Assembly: GCA_024698325.1 (NCBI GenBank)
Contig: JAILRG010000148.1
Location: 1-39,262 of the forward strand
Source of the DNA: Treponema sp.
GTDB lineage: Bacteria > Spirochaetota > Spirochaetia > Treponematales > Treponemataceae
Length of the DNA stretch: 39,262 bases
Direction: 5' to 3'
The notes beneath the pieces were generated by a model, which worked only from the letters and a program-made list of their open reading frames with translations, had not been told where the DNA came from and ran no database searches. A program made the position numbers and the translations under genes. Positions 23,301 to 31,747 of this stretch are shown here, piece after piece. Each line of letters starts with the position of its first letter. The first letter of the stretch is position 1.

Positions 23301-24185
23301 ATCCTGTAAGTCGACGAGGGCGGCAGCTCCTGCAATGCTGTAGCCGGGAACTCCGGTAAGAATTGCCGTGTAGCTGTAGCCGGGGGCCAGGTTTGCGGCG
23401 TACTTTGAGCCGCTGACCGTCGCCTTAAGCTGCTGGTTTGTCTCGCGGCAGAGGAATGAGAGTGAGCCGCCTTTTGCGCTTTCTCCGGTGAGATTTCCGC
23501 TTACCGGTACGCCGGGCGTTCGTACGACGCGGTAGTAGACGGGTTTACCTGCGCTTGAGTCAGTAAAGATTTTGTAGGTGCCGTCTGCAAGCGCAATGTA
23601 TGAATAGCGTCCGGGATTTGCCTGACTTGCCTGCACGATAGGAGCGTGCTCATCCTGCTCGCCAGAAAGGACGAGAATGTCTGTCCCGATGTTCTGGTCC
23701 TTGCCCGCTTTCAGGTGGGCAAAGTGAATGTCCTTTGAGCTTGTGTTGCTGGTGCCTGCGTAGAACGTGATGACGTCGCCTGCGCGGACATTTTTAATCA
23801 GCATGTAGCGGCGCTTTTCTCCGCCGGAGCCGTTACAATAGTAGATGCCGTTTGAAATATAGCCGTCGCCGAAGTCCAGGCTTACATAGCCCTGTGAACC
23901 GGCAGACTTTCCCGCCTTGCTTTCAAAATACATGCGGTCGTTTCCGAGAAAGTTTACGGTCAGGTCGCCCCAGCTTGCTTCTCCTGCTTCTGAAAAGCGG
24001 CCACCTGCGGGTAGCTGCGGTATTGCGTCGATGTCCGCTGTGGTGATGTGATTGATGACATCGCCGGCGCTCTGTACGCCGCCGAAGTCCCAGATTTCAG
24101 TTTTCCGGGATTGCGCTGCTGCGTTTCCTGCCAGCAGGCCTGCTAAAAGCAGTGTTCCCATCACTTTTATGATACATTTTTTCAT
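20325..24185 (-). CDS. Secreted two-domain pectin esterase: CE8 pectin methylesterase plus CE12-type acetylesterase
   Basis: 1286 residues with a signal peptide (cut near AAAQ, residue 24). Residues about 28-215 form a jelly-roll-like module (KTEIWDFGGVQSAGDVIN, typical of modules before pectinases); about 220-490 are Ig/SdrD-like repeats. The CE8 right-handed helix spans about 500-850 with GSQDTLYT (about 676), DFIFGGGDALFE (about 702) and LGRPWG (about 762), holding the catalytic Gln/Asp/Asp/Arg set. The SGNH/CE12 domain spans about 975-1240 with AGDSTVRDY, NGGRSSRNF, QFGHND (about 1057) and DSTHN (about 1213). It should remove methyl and acetyl groups from pectin or rhamnogalacturonan so that lyases can act. 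No lyase lies in the window. The gene has its own promoter and terminator. Confidence 0.93.
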   Translation of the reverse strand: MKKCIIKVMGTLLLAGLLAGNAAAQSRKTEIWDFGGVQSAGDVINHITTADIDAIPQLPAGGRFSEAGEASWGDLTVNFLGNDRMYFESKAGKSAGSQGYVSLDFGDGYISNGIYYCNGSGGEKRRYMLIKNVRAGDVITFYAGTSNTSSKDIHFAHLKAGKDQNIGTDILVLSGEQDEHAPIVQASQANPGRYSYIALADGTYKIFTDSSAGKPVYYRVVRTPGVPVSGNLTGESAKGGSLSFLCRETNQQLKATVSGSKYAANLAPGYSYTAILTGVPGYSIAGAAALVDLQDAKAGVGRSIPLAVSEIKSFKIDGTITGIAESYDVSSLSVVLLPPEGSFYQNVECKTEKTGSTITYTGSIEPNVRYTITLHGANDYEVAGEAFIEETKAVTRNISVKERPVYAISGSFIGEANPAPQTVTFTHTDGYSYTGTITGGAYSASLRDGTYTVTADNGTASTTNHVIVSGKPVKKDINLVKKDQTLAALPLKKDIYVGGKKADYKSLTEAVLAVKAMNPQSEKDRVTIHIAPGVYRQQLIIETPFITLKNDTPAQEVKLTWYYGIGYQYYSADEKGFYNADLAHDKFTKAGVARWGVATYVKPTATAFRAEGITFESSFNKYVCDEEIADGVEPDGSLPFVRRISSDVRAKKATERATALCSEADRSEYIDCRFIGSQDTLYTGDKTHQYFKRCYIEGQTDFIFGGGDALFENCEISWCGYSNGGTGGYLTAARNPEKTGYVFYNCLLSANQSFDVEDGFLGRPWGQNAKVAFINLSLSGESLLQEEGWTKMSANSPEKAGFREFGTTLAGTPISLENRVKGTVLKSADGYSPREALGEWTPVYYADSKDAARAKAKFGKKPSLSSNDDINTPYPGHTLTLSYSLGKGDSADVSSIDWYREKNGTKELVRSGTGFAGKTYLLTSTDQKAKISVTVTPRLRNGSEGAPVTVELKAEVKEGHAIVATEGAGGARAEDKVNIFLAGDSTVRDYSDKGMWSGGKNRDEGAWGEFLAAWFNSSVAVQNYANGGRSSRNFINEKNLSKISSQIKSGDYLFIQFGHNDENLKDPDRGVILGKADSKGVYPVTEGKKSETGAAFVSKYGPESYTETSGGSFKWFLKQYVDAARAKGATPVLVTPVSRLYFTADGKIRAHHDADGEKTPVNSYVTAVRQLASEENVLLIDGFEITKNLYESAWADTGRTAEKARYLMTEGDSTHNSKTGGFIIAGLFAKAIKKAVPALGSAVVKPSRVSAVDQNGRQVFSVDSKGSFSCDDEYWTAWTQKLLDSF

Positions 24186-24192
24186 AAAAAAC

Positions 24193-24216
24193 CTCTGATG
24201 TACTATTATATCAGAG
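24193..24216 (-). promoter_or_regulatory. -10 box inside an inverted repeat before the pectin esterase gene
   Basis: Perfect arms CTCTGAT (24193-24199) and ATCAGAG (24210-24216) enclose 10 nt; a consensus TATAAT on the minus strand overlaps the distal arm and loop. No fair -35 box is seen at 16-18 nt. A regulator binding the repeat would block or remodel the promoter. AGAGG then lies 6 nt before the ATG. Confidence 0.5.
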
Positions 24217-24282
24217 CTTTTCGAATTATGGCGACAAGAAATAGTAATGGAGCGACATGGGAAAAAGAGCTTTCTTTCCGCC

Positions 24283-24312
24283 TTGCATAGCCTGCCAGTC
24301 TCACGGTAGCAT
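24283..24312 (+). promoter_or_regulatory. Promoter of the fructosamine-kinase-like gene
   Basis: TTGCAT (24283-24288), 18-nt spacer, TAGCAT (24307-24312), then GGCGGT and the ATG at 24319. No usable Shine-Dalgarno; a leaderless start is predicted. Confidence 0.5.
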
Positions 24313-24318
24313 GGCGGT

Positions 24319-25233
24319 ATGAATATGAACCTTCCTCCTCACTATACATCGCTGGCATCAGCCTTGGTTTCGCTTTTTGGCTCTTCTGTTTCAATCGCGC
24401 ATACCGACCGCGTTTCTGGCGGCGACATCAATAAGGCGTATGCGCTTACGCTGAACACCGGAGAGCGCATTTTTATGAAGGCAAACGCAAAGGATAAGGC
24501 GCTTTTCTTTACTGCTGAGGCCCTTTCGCTAGGCGCAATTGCGGCGACAGGTACTATTGCGACTCCTCGCATTCTGTGCACCGGCACCGATGACGGCGAA
24601 GAAGTGGGCTGGAGTTTTCTGCTTTTAGAATATGTAGAAAGCGCAGAAAAAAAGGCCGGGTACTGGGAGCGGTTTGCGCGCGATCTTGCCGCCATGCACC
24701 AGGCTGATGCTGCGCTTTCAGGAGAAGCACGATTCGGGTTTTTTATGGATAACTATATCGGCTCCCGTCCCCAGAAGAATGCTGCCTGCTCCAGCTGGAT
24801 TTCGTTTTTCCGCGAAAACCGCCTTGAGCCGCAGTTTAAGGATGCCGACAGCTTTTTTACTGCTTCCGACCGTACAAAAATTGGGCGCCTGCTTGACGGC
24901 CTCGACCGCTTCCTTGTAGAGCCGGAAAAACCTTCGCTACTGCACGGCGACCTGTGGGCTGGAAACGTGATTTCCCGTGCGGACGGCAGGGCTATGCTGA
25001 TTGACCCGGCAGGCTACATCGGCCACCGCGAAGCCGACCTTGCCATGACAGAACTTTTCGGCGGCTTTCCGCCCGCTTTTTACGCCGCCTACCGCGAAGC
25101 GTTTCCCCTGCAGGAAGGCTACGAAGAGCGCCGCGACCTGTACAACCTGTACCAGCTTCTGAATCACCTGAACATGTTTGGAAAAAACTACTTAGAGCCG
25201 GTGCTCGCCATCGTGGACGAGTATGTAGGATAG
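24319..25233 (+). CDS. Fructosamine-3-kinase-like protein
   Basis: 304 residues of the APH/FN3K kinase fold. Motifs: catalytic LLHGDLWAGN (His209, Asp211, Asn216), metal-binding Asp229 in LIDPAGYIGHREADLAMTELFGGF, and the N-terminal SGGDINKAYAL that corresponds to the glycine-rich segment. Such enzymes phosphorylate ketosamines on glycated proteins or ribulosamines, leading to deglycation. The length and motif set match bacterial FN3K relatives. It is divergent from the pectin esterase gene (133 bp between them) and precedes aroC tail to tail. The exact substrate cannot be read from sequence. Confidence 0.85.
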   Translation: MNMNLPPHYTSLASALVSLFGSSVSIAHTDRVSGGDINKAYALTLNTGERIFMKANAKDKALFFTAEALSLGAIAATGTIATPRILCTGTDDGEEVGWSFLLLEYVESAEKKAGYWERFARDLAAMHQADAALSGEARFGFFMDNYIGSRPQKNAACSSWISFFRENRLEPQFKDADSFFTASDRTKIGRLLDGLDRFLVEPEKPSLLHGDLWAGNVISRADGRAMLIDPAGYIGHREADLAMTELFGGFPPAFYAAYREAFPLQEGYEERRDLYNLYQLLNHLNMFGKNYLEPVLAIVDEYVG

Positions 25234-25303
25234 AGCGATCTGGTTGCAGCCAACGCTACATCCGGCGCGGAGCTTTCCCTGCGCCTGCTGCGGTCGGGTG
25301 CTT

Positions 25304-25382
25304 TGCCTTGCTCGGGGCCTGTTGCCGCCGGGTGATTTGTCTCCAGCCGGCGCAGTGCCTTGCCGGGGCCTGTTGCTGCCGG
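25304..25382. repeat. Imperfect direct repeat between the kinase gene and aroC
   Basis: A 28-nt GC-rich unit beginning TGCCTTGC and ending GCCGG occurs at 25304-25331 and again at 25356-25382, with one deleted T and one C/T change. It lies in the 188-bp convergent spacer (25234-25421), which otherwise contains no gene and no clear terminator. Confidence 0.6.
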
Positions 25383-25421
25383 CATCCTGGCTACAGCTAC
25401 GAGGCGCCTTGTTCCCGCCAG

Positions 25422-26543
25422 TTACAGCCGTGCGCTCCGCTGTTGCAGCACCAGGTCTGCAAGCACGATTGCCGCCATCGCTTCTACGACAGGAACAATG
25501 CGCGGGCACAGGCAGACGTCGTGCCGGCCCTCGATGACAAGGTCTGTGTCCTGGTAGGAAAAGCTTCCTGCCTCGTTTTTTACCGAAACGGTTTTCTGGC
25601 AGCGGAAAATGCTCGGGACGGGCTTTACGGCAAGGCGGAAGAAAATGTCGGCGCCGGTGGAAATGCCGCCTGCAATGCCGCCAGCGTTGTTGGTGGCAAG
25701 CTGAACGCCAGTGCCGTCGCCGGCCGCCTGCATGGAATCATTGTTTTTACTTCCGTAGCTGTCGGCGACAGCAAAGCCAGAGCCGAACTCTATGCCTTTG
25801 ATTGCGCCGATGGAAAGCATCGCGCGGGAGAGTTCTGCGTCCAGCTTACCGAAGACCGGCTCTCCTAAGCCTGCGGGAACGCCCGTTATGCGGCAGGAAA
25901 CGATGCCGCCTACGCTGTCTTTTGCAAGGCGGGCTTCTTCTATTTTCTCCGCCATTTTTTCTGCGGCCTTGCTGTCAGCAGCTCTGAGCGGATTTTCTTC
26001 AATCTGGCTAAAATCAACTTTTTCTATGCTGACGCCAGCAGCCCGCTCGGTGTAGGCGGTAATCTTGCAGGTGTCGCCTAAAAGCGAGCGAAGCAGTTGG
26101 CGGGCTACAGCTCCGGCAGCAACACGGGCTGCAGTTTCGCGCCCGCTGGATCTGCCGCCGCCCCGGTAGTCGCGGAAGCCGTATTTTGCAAAATAGCCCC
26201 AGTCGGCGTGCCCTGGACGAAATGTAAAAGCGAGGTTTCCGTAGTCTTTTGAATGCTGGCTTGTATTTCTGATGACAAAGGCAATGGGAGTGCCGGTGGT
26301 TTTTCCTTCAAAGACGCCGCTTAAGACTTCAGCTTCGTCGGCTTCTTTCCTGCTGGTGACAGCGGCGTTCCGTTCACCCTTAAAGGCCGCTCCCGGTTTT
26401 CTCCGGTCCAATTCTGCCTGCACTTCATGCATATCGAGCAAAAGCCCCGCCGGGCAGCCGTCAATCACGCAGCCGAGTGCGTTTCCGTGGCTCTCTCCGA
26501 AGGTAGTTACCTTAAAAGCAGTTCCGATTGTGTTCTGTGCCAT
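25422..26543 (-). CDS. aroC: Chorismate synthase
   Basis: 373 residues from ATG 26543. Converts 5-enolpyruvylshikimate 3-phosphate to chorismate, the last common step of aromatic amino acid synthesis; needs reduced FMN. Signatures: GESHGNALGCVIDGCPAG near the N terminus, RPGHADWGYFAKYGFRDYRGGGRSSGRET with both conserved His and Arg-rich loop, and ATNNAGGIAGGIS. A GAGGTG sits about 7 nt before ATG 26543; a GTG three codons earlier is a less likely start. No other shikimate gene is in the window. Full length. Confidence 0.95.
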   Translation of the reverse strand: MAQNTIGTAFKVTTFGESHGNALGCVIDGCPAGLLLDMHEVQAELDRRKPGAAFKGERNAAVTSRKEADEAEVLSGVFEGKTTGTPIAFVIRNTSQHSKDYGNLAFTFRPGHADWGYFAKYGFRDYRGGGRSSGRETAARVAAGAVARQLLRSLLGDTCKITAYTERAAGVSIEKVDFSQIEENPLRAADSKAAEKMAEKIEEARLAKDSVGGIVSCRITGVPAGLGEPVFGKLDAELSRAMLSIGAIKGIEFGSGFAVADSYGSKNNDSMQAAGDGTGVQLATNNAGGIAGGISTGADIFFRLAVKPVPSIFRCQKTVSVKNEAGSFSYQDTDLVIEGRHDVCLCPRIVPVVEAMAAIVLADLVLQQRSARL

Positions 26544-26586
26544 GTCTGCCACCTCACCATGTTTTTGTTTCTATAGAGCATAACAG

Positions 26587-26614
26587 AAAAGGGGCTTGTA
26601 AAAAAGCCCCTTTT
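26587..26614. terminator. Bidirectional terminator between xfp and aroC
   Basis: AAAAGGGGCTT (26587-26597) and AAGCCCCTTTT (26604-26614) are perfect 11-bp arms with a 6-nt loop, with T-runs at both outer ends. Downstream of xfp on the minus strand and upstream of aroC. Confidence 0.8.
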
Positions 26615-26642
26615 GTTACGGATGAGTGTTTATCTGACTTAC

Positions 26643-26662
26643 CCGGTAAGCGGTCTTACCGG
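26643..26662 (-). terminator. Hairpin directly after the xfp stop
   Basis: CCGGTAAG/CTTACCGG with a 4-nt loop, 7 nt beyond the xfp stop codon. There is no T-tract, so it is more likely a 3' stabiliser ahead of the true terminator at 26587-26614. Confidence 0.45.
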
Positions 26663-26668
26663 ACAGGT

Positions 26669-29065
26669 CTATTTATGCCACTTCCAGTTGACGACTTCCG
26701 GCAAATCCTCGCCGAATTCGCTGATGTGCTGCTTATGGGCAACCAGCGTGTCGTTCATCTTCTGAATCAGATGACTTGCCTTGTTTCCGTACTGCGGCAG
26801 GTACTTGAGCGCAGCCTTTACCAGATCAAAGCGGTCAATCTTGTTCTGAACGCGCATATCGAACGGAGTCGTAATCGTGCCTTCTTCGTGGTATCCGTAG
26901 ACGTGCAGATTGCGGTTTTCGCGTTCGTATGTCAGCTCGTGCACCAGCTTCGGATAGCCGTGGAATGCAAAGATGATCGGCTTGTCTTTTGTAAAGAGCG
27001 CATTGTACTCTGCGTCGGAAAGTCCGTGCGGGTGCTGACGTTCTGACTGCAGCTTCATCAGGTCGACGACGTTTACAAAGCGGATTTTGATGCCCGGAAT
27101 GTTGTCGCGCAGGATTGTAGTGGCGGCCAGTGCTTCCAGTGTCGGCGTGTCGCCGCAGCATGCCATAACGAGATCCGGCTCTTCACCCTGGTCATTGGAA
27201 GCCCAGTCCCAGATACCGACGCCCTGCGTACAGTGCTTGACGGCCTGTTCCATCGTAAGCCACTGACAGCTCGGATGCTTTGAGGCTACGATGACGTTAA
27301 CGTAGTTCTTGCTCTGGATACAGTGGTCGAATGTAGAAAGCAGACAGTTTGCATCTGCCGGCAGGTAAATGCGGACAACGTCAGCTTTTTTGTTTGAGAT
27401 GTGGTCAAGGAAGCCTGGATCCTGATGCGTAAAGCCGTTGTGGTCCTGCTGCCAGACATTGGAAGCAAGAATCAGGTTCAGGGAAGCTATCGGCTGGCGC
27501 CACTTAAGCTCTGAGCATACTTTAAGCCATTTTGCGTGCTGGGAAGCCATGCTGTCGATAATGCGGATAAAAGCCTCGTAGCTTGCAAAGAAGCCGTGGC
27601 GGCCGGTCAGCAGGTAGCCTTCGAGCCAGCCTTCGCACATGTGCTCGCTTAAATAGCTGTCCATGATGCGGCCGTCGTGGGCAAGCTTGTCGTCTGTTGC
27701 CAGAATCTCGCCGTTAAAGTCGCGGTTTGTTGCTTCAAAGGCTGCGTACAGGCGGTTTGACATGGACTCATCCGGGCCGAAGATGCGGAAGTTCTTGTTT
27801 GCTTCGTTCAGCTTGAATACGTCGCGGACGTAGTTACCCAGCTCCTTCATGTCCTGTGCTTTTACGGCACCCGGCTCTGTTACGCTGACCGCATATTTTT
27901 TAAAGTCCGGCACGCGCAGGTCTTTAAGCATTTTGCCGCCGTTTGCGTGGGGATTAGCAGAAATACGCTTGTCGCCTTTCGGTGCGATTTCTGCGATTTC
28001 CGGCTTAAGCTTGTAGTCTTCCGTAAAAAGCTCTTCGGGCTTGTAGCTTCTAAGCCATGCTTCAAGCTCTTTCATGTGCTTTGCTTCGTTGGGATCAGGC
28101 TTTGTCAAATCAATCGGCACCTGGTGTGCACGGAATGAGTTTTCGATGGGAAGGCCTGCGTCGTTTGTCTTGGGGCCAGTCCAGCCTTTCGGCGTGCGAA
28201 GGACAATCATCGGCCAGAAGGGACGCTCTGTCTTTCCGTTTTCGCGGGCATCTTTCTGAATCTGCTTGATTTTTTCAATACAGGTGTCTACAGCCGCAGC
28301 CATTGCCTTATGAACGGCGATGTGGTCGCTGTCAGGCGTTGCCTCGACGAAGATTGGATCCCAGCCACAGCCGTGGAAGAAGCTCTGCACTTCATCTTTT
28401 GAGATGCGGGCGAACACGGTCGGGTTTGAAATCTTGTAGCCGTTCAAATGCAGAATCGGAAGAACAGCGCCGTCGCTGGCCGGGTTCAGGAATTTGTTTG
28501 AATGCCAGGCTGTTGCAAGCGGGCCAGTCTCTGCCTCGCCGTCACCTACGATAACGGTGGTAATCAGGTCGGGGTTGTCAAAGACAGAGCCGAATGCGTG
28601 GGCGATTGAATAGCCTAATTCGCCGCCTTCATTGATTGAGCCGGGAGTTTCCGGAGCGACGTGGCTAGAAATGCCGCCCGGGAAGGAGAACTGCTTGCAC
28701 AGACGGCTCATGCCTTCTTCATCCTGGCTTACATTCGGATAAATCTCTGAATAGTGGCCTTCGAGGTAGGAGTTCGCGACGAAAAAGTTTCCTCCGTGAC
28801 CCGGGCCGGAAATCAGAATCATGTCCAGATTGTATTTTGTAATGGCACGGTTCATGTGTACGTACACAAAATTTTGTCCAGGAACCGTTCCCCAGTGGCC
28901 GACAATCTTCGTTTTAATCTGCTCCCGAGTAAGAGGTCTTCTTAAAAGGGGATTTTCCTTCATGTACAGCTGTGCTGCAGCAAGATAGTTGGTGGCGCGC
29001 CAGTAGGCGTCCAGTTTTTGGAAATAAGCGTCCGTGTTTTCGACGCTTCCAGTGGTGTTACCCAT
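26669..29065 (-). CDS. xfp: Phosphoketolase
   Basis: 798 residues, full length for xylulose-5-phosphate/fructose-6-phosphate phosphoketolase, a thiamine-diphosphate enzyme that splits the sugar phosphate into acetyl phosphate and an aldose phosphate. Motifs: [21 protein letters not shown], the [20 protein letters not shown] region, [22 protein letters not shown] (ThDP/Mg site), and [19 protein letters not shown]. Which substrate dominates cannot be read from sequence. It offers an ATP-saving route from pentoses or fructose 6-phosphate to acetate, fitting a plant-sugar diet. AAGGAG lies 9 nt before the ATG; the promoter TTGTCT-17-TAGATT leaves a leader of about 68 nt. Confidence 0.95.
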   Translation of the reverse strand: MGNTTGSVENTDAYFQKLDAYWRATNYLAAAQLYMKENPLLRRPLTREQIKTKIVGHWGTVPGQNFVYVHMNRAITKYNLDMILISGPGHGGNFFVANSYLEGHYSEIYPNVSQDEEGMSRLCKQFSFPGGISSHVAPETPGSINEGGELGYSIAHAFGSVFDNPDLITTVIVGDGEAETGPLATAWHSNKFLNPASDGAVLPILHLNGYKISNPTVFARISKDEVQSFFHGCGWDPIFVEATPDSDHIAVHKAMAAAVDTCIEKIKQIQKDARENGKTERPFWPMIVLRTPKGWTGPKTNDAGLPIENSFRAHQVPIDLTKPDPNEAKHMKELEAWLRSYKPEELFTEDYKLKPEIAEIAPKGDKRISANPHANGGKMLKDLRVPDFKKYAVSVTEPGAVKAQDMKELGNYVRDVFKLNEANKNFRIFGPDESMSNRLYAAFEATNRDFNGEILATDDKLAHDGRIMDSYLSEHMCEGWLEGYLLTGRHGFFASYEAFIRIIDSMASQHAKWLKVCSELKWRQPIASLNLILASNVWQQDHNGFTHQDPGFLDHISNKKADVVRIYLPADANCLLSTFDHCIQSKNYVNVIVASKHPSCQWLTMEQAVKHCTQGVGIWDWASNDQGEEPDLVMACCGDTPTLEALAATTILRDNIPGIKIRFVNVVDLMKLQSERQHPHGLSDAEYNALFTKDKPIIFAFHGYPKLVHELTYERENRNLHVYGYHEEGTITTPFDMRVQNKIDRFDLVKAALKYLPQYGNKASHLIQKMNDTLVAHKQHISEFGEDLPEVVNWKWHK

Positions 29066-29139
29066 AAATCTATACTCCTTGTATTATGATATTCACAATT
29101 ATTGATATGTATCGATAAATATAGTTTCGTACCGCTGAG

Positions 29140-29168
29140 AATCTAGCACAAAACAAGGAGTGAGACAA
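29140..29168 (-). promoter_or_regulatory. Promoter of xfp
   Basis: Minus strand: TTGTCT (29163-29168), 17-nt spacer, TAGATT (29140-29145) with a TGC extension (TGCTAGATT). The AT-rich leader to 29065 includes TATCGATA. Confidence 0.6.
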
Positions 29169-29254
29169 TCTGTTTTGCAAAAATTGATGTATATCGTGTT
29201 TTATTGATTTGAACGCGAGCGCGCCCTGTCCTTACAGCTTATGCCAGGGGTGGG

Positions 29255-30712
29255 CTACAGTGAATACTGCATTGTTCCGGATTTTACCTTCCTGATGAAC
29301 CACACGGCAACAATGCCGCTGGTAATGCCTACAGCGCCGTTGGAGATGAGCATTGCGATTCCTACTGCCGGCACGCCTATGTTCGTAAAGTGCAGCAGCA
29401 GAAAGAGCGGCGGAATGCGGTATACGAACAGGCGTATTACATTCAGCACCATGGTGATGCGCGTTTTTCCAAACCCGTATAAAAGCCCCATGACCGACGC
29501 ATTTATCGAAATGAGCACCGAGTCCCAGCACTCGTAGGTGTAGATGGCGTTTATTTCCCCGGCAAAAGCGGCATCTCCGCGTGCAAACAGCATGATGATG
29601 CTGTTTTTGAATGCGAGCATGAGCACTAAAAGCCCGGTTGCGATTCCCAGATTGATAAAGAGCGTGCGGTAGAAGATGCCCAGCGCGCGCTTAAGGTTTG
29701 CAGCCCCTATGTTCTGGCTTATCAGGCTTGATTCTGCGTCCTGAAAGCCTGACGGCGGGTTTGTACAGAAGCCGCCGAGCCGGTTTGAGACGCCCAGAGC
29801 GCCTACAACGGTGCTTCCCATGGTGGCGCACATGCTGTTTACAATCACCTTGCCAAACGCAAATATGAATTTTTCCAGAAATACCGGGATGCTTAATGCG
29901 CTGAGCGGCCGCAAAAAGCTGCGGTTGAATGTACATGCCTTAAGGCTCAGGCGGAACGGGTTTTTGCGGCTTACCAGCGTGACGATGGCAATTGCGGTAA
30001 GGGCGCCTTGCGCAAGGATTGTTGCGACTGGAAGCAGAAGCATTGCGGTGTTCAGGGATACGGATTTGCGCTGCAGAAGCAGTACGATACCTGCGTTCAG
30101 CACGGTCTTTAGTACCATGACAAGCATATTGCACCACATCATCACCTTTGTGTTGCCGCGGGATTTTTCTATAGCCAGGTAAATGGTGTTTATAAAAAGA
30201 AAGACAATGCCTGTTACCGAAAGCATAAAGTAGGCCGTTCCCTGTGCAAGCAGGTCTTCGGGCATGCGGAGCAGGCGCAGGATGGGGTAGGCAAGGGGAA
30301 TGCACAGGCTTAAAAGCAGTGTTCCCACGGCAAGGCAGGCAAAAAAGAGCGTGCTTATCTGGCTGCGCACCTTCTCCATGTCGCCGCTTCCGTAGCTCCG
30401 GCTGATGATGACGGAGCCGCCTACAGAAAGGCCGCTTCCGATGGCAGCAAGCATTGCCTGAATCTGCTCCACAAAGCTTACGGTGCTCACGACGCCGGCG
30501 CTCATGTTGGCGGCAATCAGCGTGTCTATCAGCTGGAAGACCTGATGCAGGCTGTTGTAGAAGACGAGCGGAAGCGCGATGGAAAAAATCACCGGAAGCT
30601 CCGGCCCGTGCAGAATCTGCTCCCGGCGGCGGGCTTCTTTTGCAGTAAGGACTGGCTGTGCCGGGGAAGAGGAGTTGGAATCTGTTTTTGTGTCTGCAGG
30701 TGTCGCGTTCAT
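29255..30712 (-). CDS. MATE-family efflux transporter
   Basis: 485 residues. A 35-residue hydrophilic N-terminal tail (PADTKTDSNSSSPAQPV) precedes about 12 membrane helices in the two-bundle MATE arrangement; family-type stretches are LPLVFYNSLHQVFQLIDTLIAANMSAG and GSGLSVGGSVIISRSYGSGD. It would export drugs or metabolites in exchange for sodium or protons; the substrate is unknown. Divergent from an AraC regulator with 92 bp between the starts, which makes that regulator a candidate controller. TACAAT ends 6 nt before the ATG and there is no Shine-Dalgarno, so leaderless translation is predicted. Confidence 0.9.
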   Translation of the reverse strand: MNATPADTKTDSNSSSPAQPVLTAKEARRREQILHGPELPVIFSIALPLVFYNSLHQVFQLIDTLIAANMSAGVVSTVSFVEQIQAMLAAIGSGLSVGGSVIISRSYGSGDMEKVRSQISTLFFACLAVGTLLLSLCIPLAYPILRLLRMPEDLLAQGTAYFMLSVTGIVFLFINTIYLAIEKSRGNTKVMMWCNMLVMVLKTVLNAGIVLLLQRKSVSLNTAMLLLPVATILAQGALTAIAIVTLVSRKNPFRLSLKACTFNRSFLRPLSALSIPVFLEKFIFAFGKVIVNSMCATMGSTVVGALGVSNRLGGFCTNPPSGFQDAESSLISQNIGAANLKRALGIFYRTLFINLGIATGLLVLMLAFKNSIIMLFARGDAAFAGEINAIYTYECWDSVLISINASVMGLLYGFGKTRITMVLNVIRLFVYRIPPLFLLLHFTNIGVPAVGIAMLISNGAVGITSGIVAVWFIRKVKSGTMQYSL

Positions 30713-30718
30713 GGGGGC

Positions 30719-30798
30719 ATTGTATCTCTTCGTTTCTGCAAAATTCTGTACATTTCTTGCTGTTTTTTATGAAAAATGTGCATATTTTGTGCTAGACT
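30719..30798. promoter_or_regulatory. Divergent MATE/AraC promoter region
   Basis: Minus strand TACAAT (30719-30724) lies 6 nt before the MATE start. Plus strand TGCTAGACT (-10 TAGACT, 30793-30798) lies 6 nt before the AraC-gene start. Between them, AAAATGTGCATATTTT (30773-30788) is a near-perfect 16-bp palindrome and a possible operator. Confidence 0.5.
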
Positions 30799-30804
30799 TA
30801 TGCA

Positions 30805-31710
30805 ATGAAAAGCACTTTTCCAGATACGCCGGCGTCTTTGCCTGCAGTCCCAGATGATTACCGCCTTACTTCCACCGGCTGCGGTTTTTCCCTGATAAAA
30901 AAATCTCATGCGGCGACAAACGCCAGACGGCATTTTCATCCATGGTGGGAACTGCTGTATATTGCTGAAGGCGATCGCACGTTTTTTTATGCGAACCGCA
31001 CGCTGCATATTGGAGCGGGAACCTTTCTCTGTATTGCGCCGGGCATCCTGCACCGCGCCGTAAATCCCGCCGGCGAGGTCTGCAAGCTGTACAACGTGTA
31101 TTTTGCTGACAGCGAAGAGCCGCTTTCTGCCGAAGATGCCCGCTTTTCGGCGCTGCTTCCAGTGCTTGAGGACTGCGAGCCGTGCGTTACGCTCCGGCCG
31201 GAAATGCATGCTTCGATACGCCGGCTGTTTGCGCACCTCGGACAGGAACTGCTTGCAAAGGGCCGCGGCTGGCAGAATATGGCATGGGCGCTCCTTACGG
31301 AAATCATCGTTATGGTAAGCCGTCCCGAAAGTGCCGCTATCAGCGCCGTTGAGCGGGCGCCGGAAATGAGCGCAGGCCTTGCTTCTCTTATCGACTGGCT
31401 GAATGCGCACTATACGGAAGAAGTTACGCTTTCGCGCGTGTCAGAGCAGTTCGGCATAAGTGCGAGCCATGTAAGCCGGAGTTTTAAAGCTGCCACACAT
31501 TTCGGCTTTGTCGAATACGTGAACAGCCTGCGCGTAACTGAAGCTTGCCGCCTCCTGACAGGCTCCCGCCTTTCCGTGCTTGAGATTGCCATGCAGTGCG
31601 GCTTTGGTTCGCTTACGCAATTTGGCCGGGTTTTCCGTTCGCTTACCGGAACAAATCCCCTTGATTACCGTATGCAAAATAAGGTGGAAAAATCAGAAAA
31701 ATTGATGTAA
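30805..31710 (+). CDS. AraC-family transcriptional regulator
   Basis: 301 residues. N-terminal cupin-like sensor domain (about 20-170; HFHPWWELLYIAEGDRTFFY, then GTFLCIAPGILHRA), linker, and a C-terminal double helix-turn-helix (about 205-290; SRVSEQFGISASHVSRSFKAATHFGFVEYVNSLRVTEACRLL and LEIAMQCGFGSLTQFGRVFRSLTGTNPLDYR). The cupin suggests binding of a sugar or similar small effector. It is divergent from the MATE exporter. A diguanylate cyclase gene follows after 37 nt and may be cotranscribed. Leaderless start predicted. Confidence 0.9.
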   Translation: MKSTFPDTPASLPAVPDDYRLTSTGCGFSLIKKSHAATNARRHFHPWWELLYIAEGDRTFFYANRTLHIGAGTFLCIAPGILHRAVNPAGEVCKLYNVYFADSEEPLSAEDARFSALLPVLEDCEPCVTLRPEMHASIRRLFAHLGQELLAKGRGWQNMAWALLTEIIVMVSRPESAAISAVERAPEMSAGLASLIDWLNAHYTEEVTLSRVSEQFGISASHVSRSFKAATHFGFVEYVNSLRVTEACRLLTGSRLSVLEIAMQCGFGSLTQFGRVFRSLTGTNPLDYRMQNKVEKSEKLM

Positions 31711-31747
31711 CATTAAAGCAGTTGATTGCTTCTTCGGTGGAGATTGT

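Noticed and set aside
25192..25509. Minus-strand frame between the kinase gene and aroC that could encode a basic 105-residue protein
   Set aside because: Overlaps the aroC 3' end in another frame, has a composition dominated by Arg, Ala, Gly and Pro, and no ribosome site; more likely a product of the GC-rich repeat.
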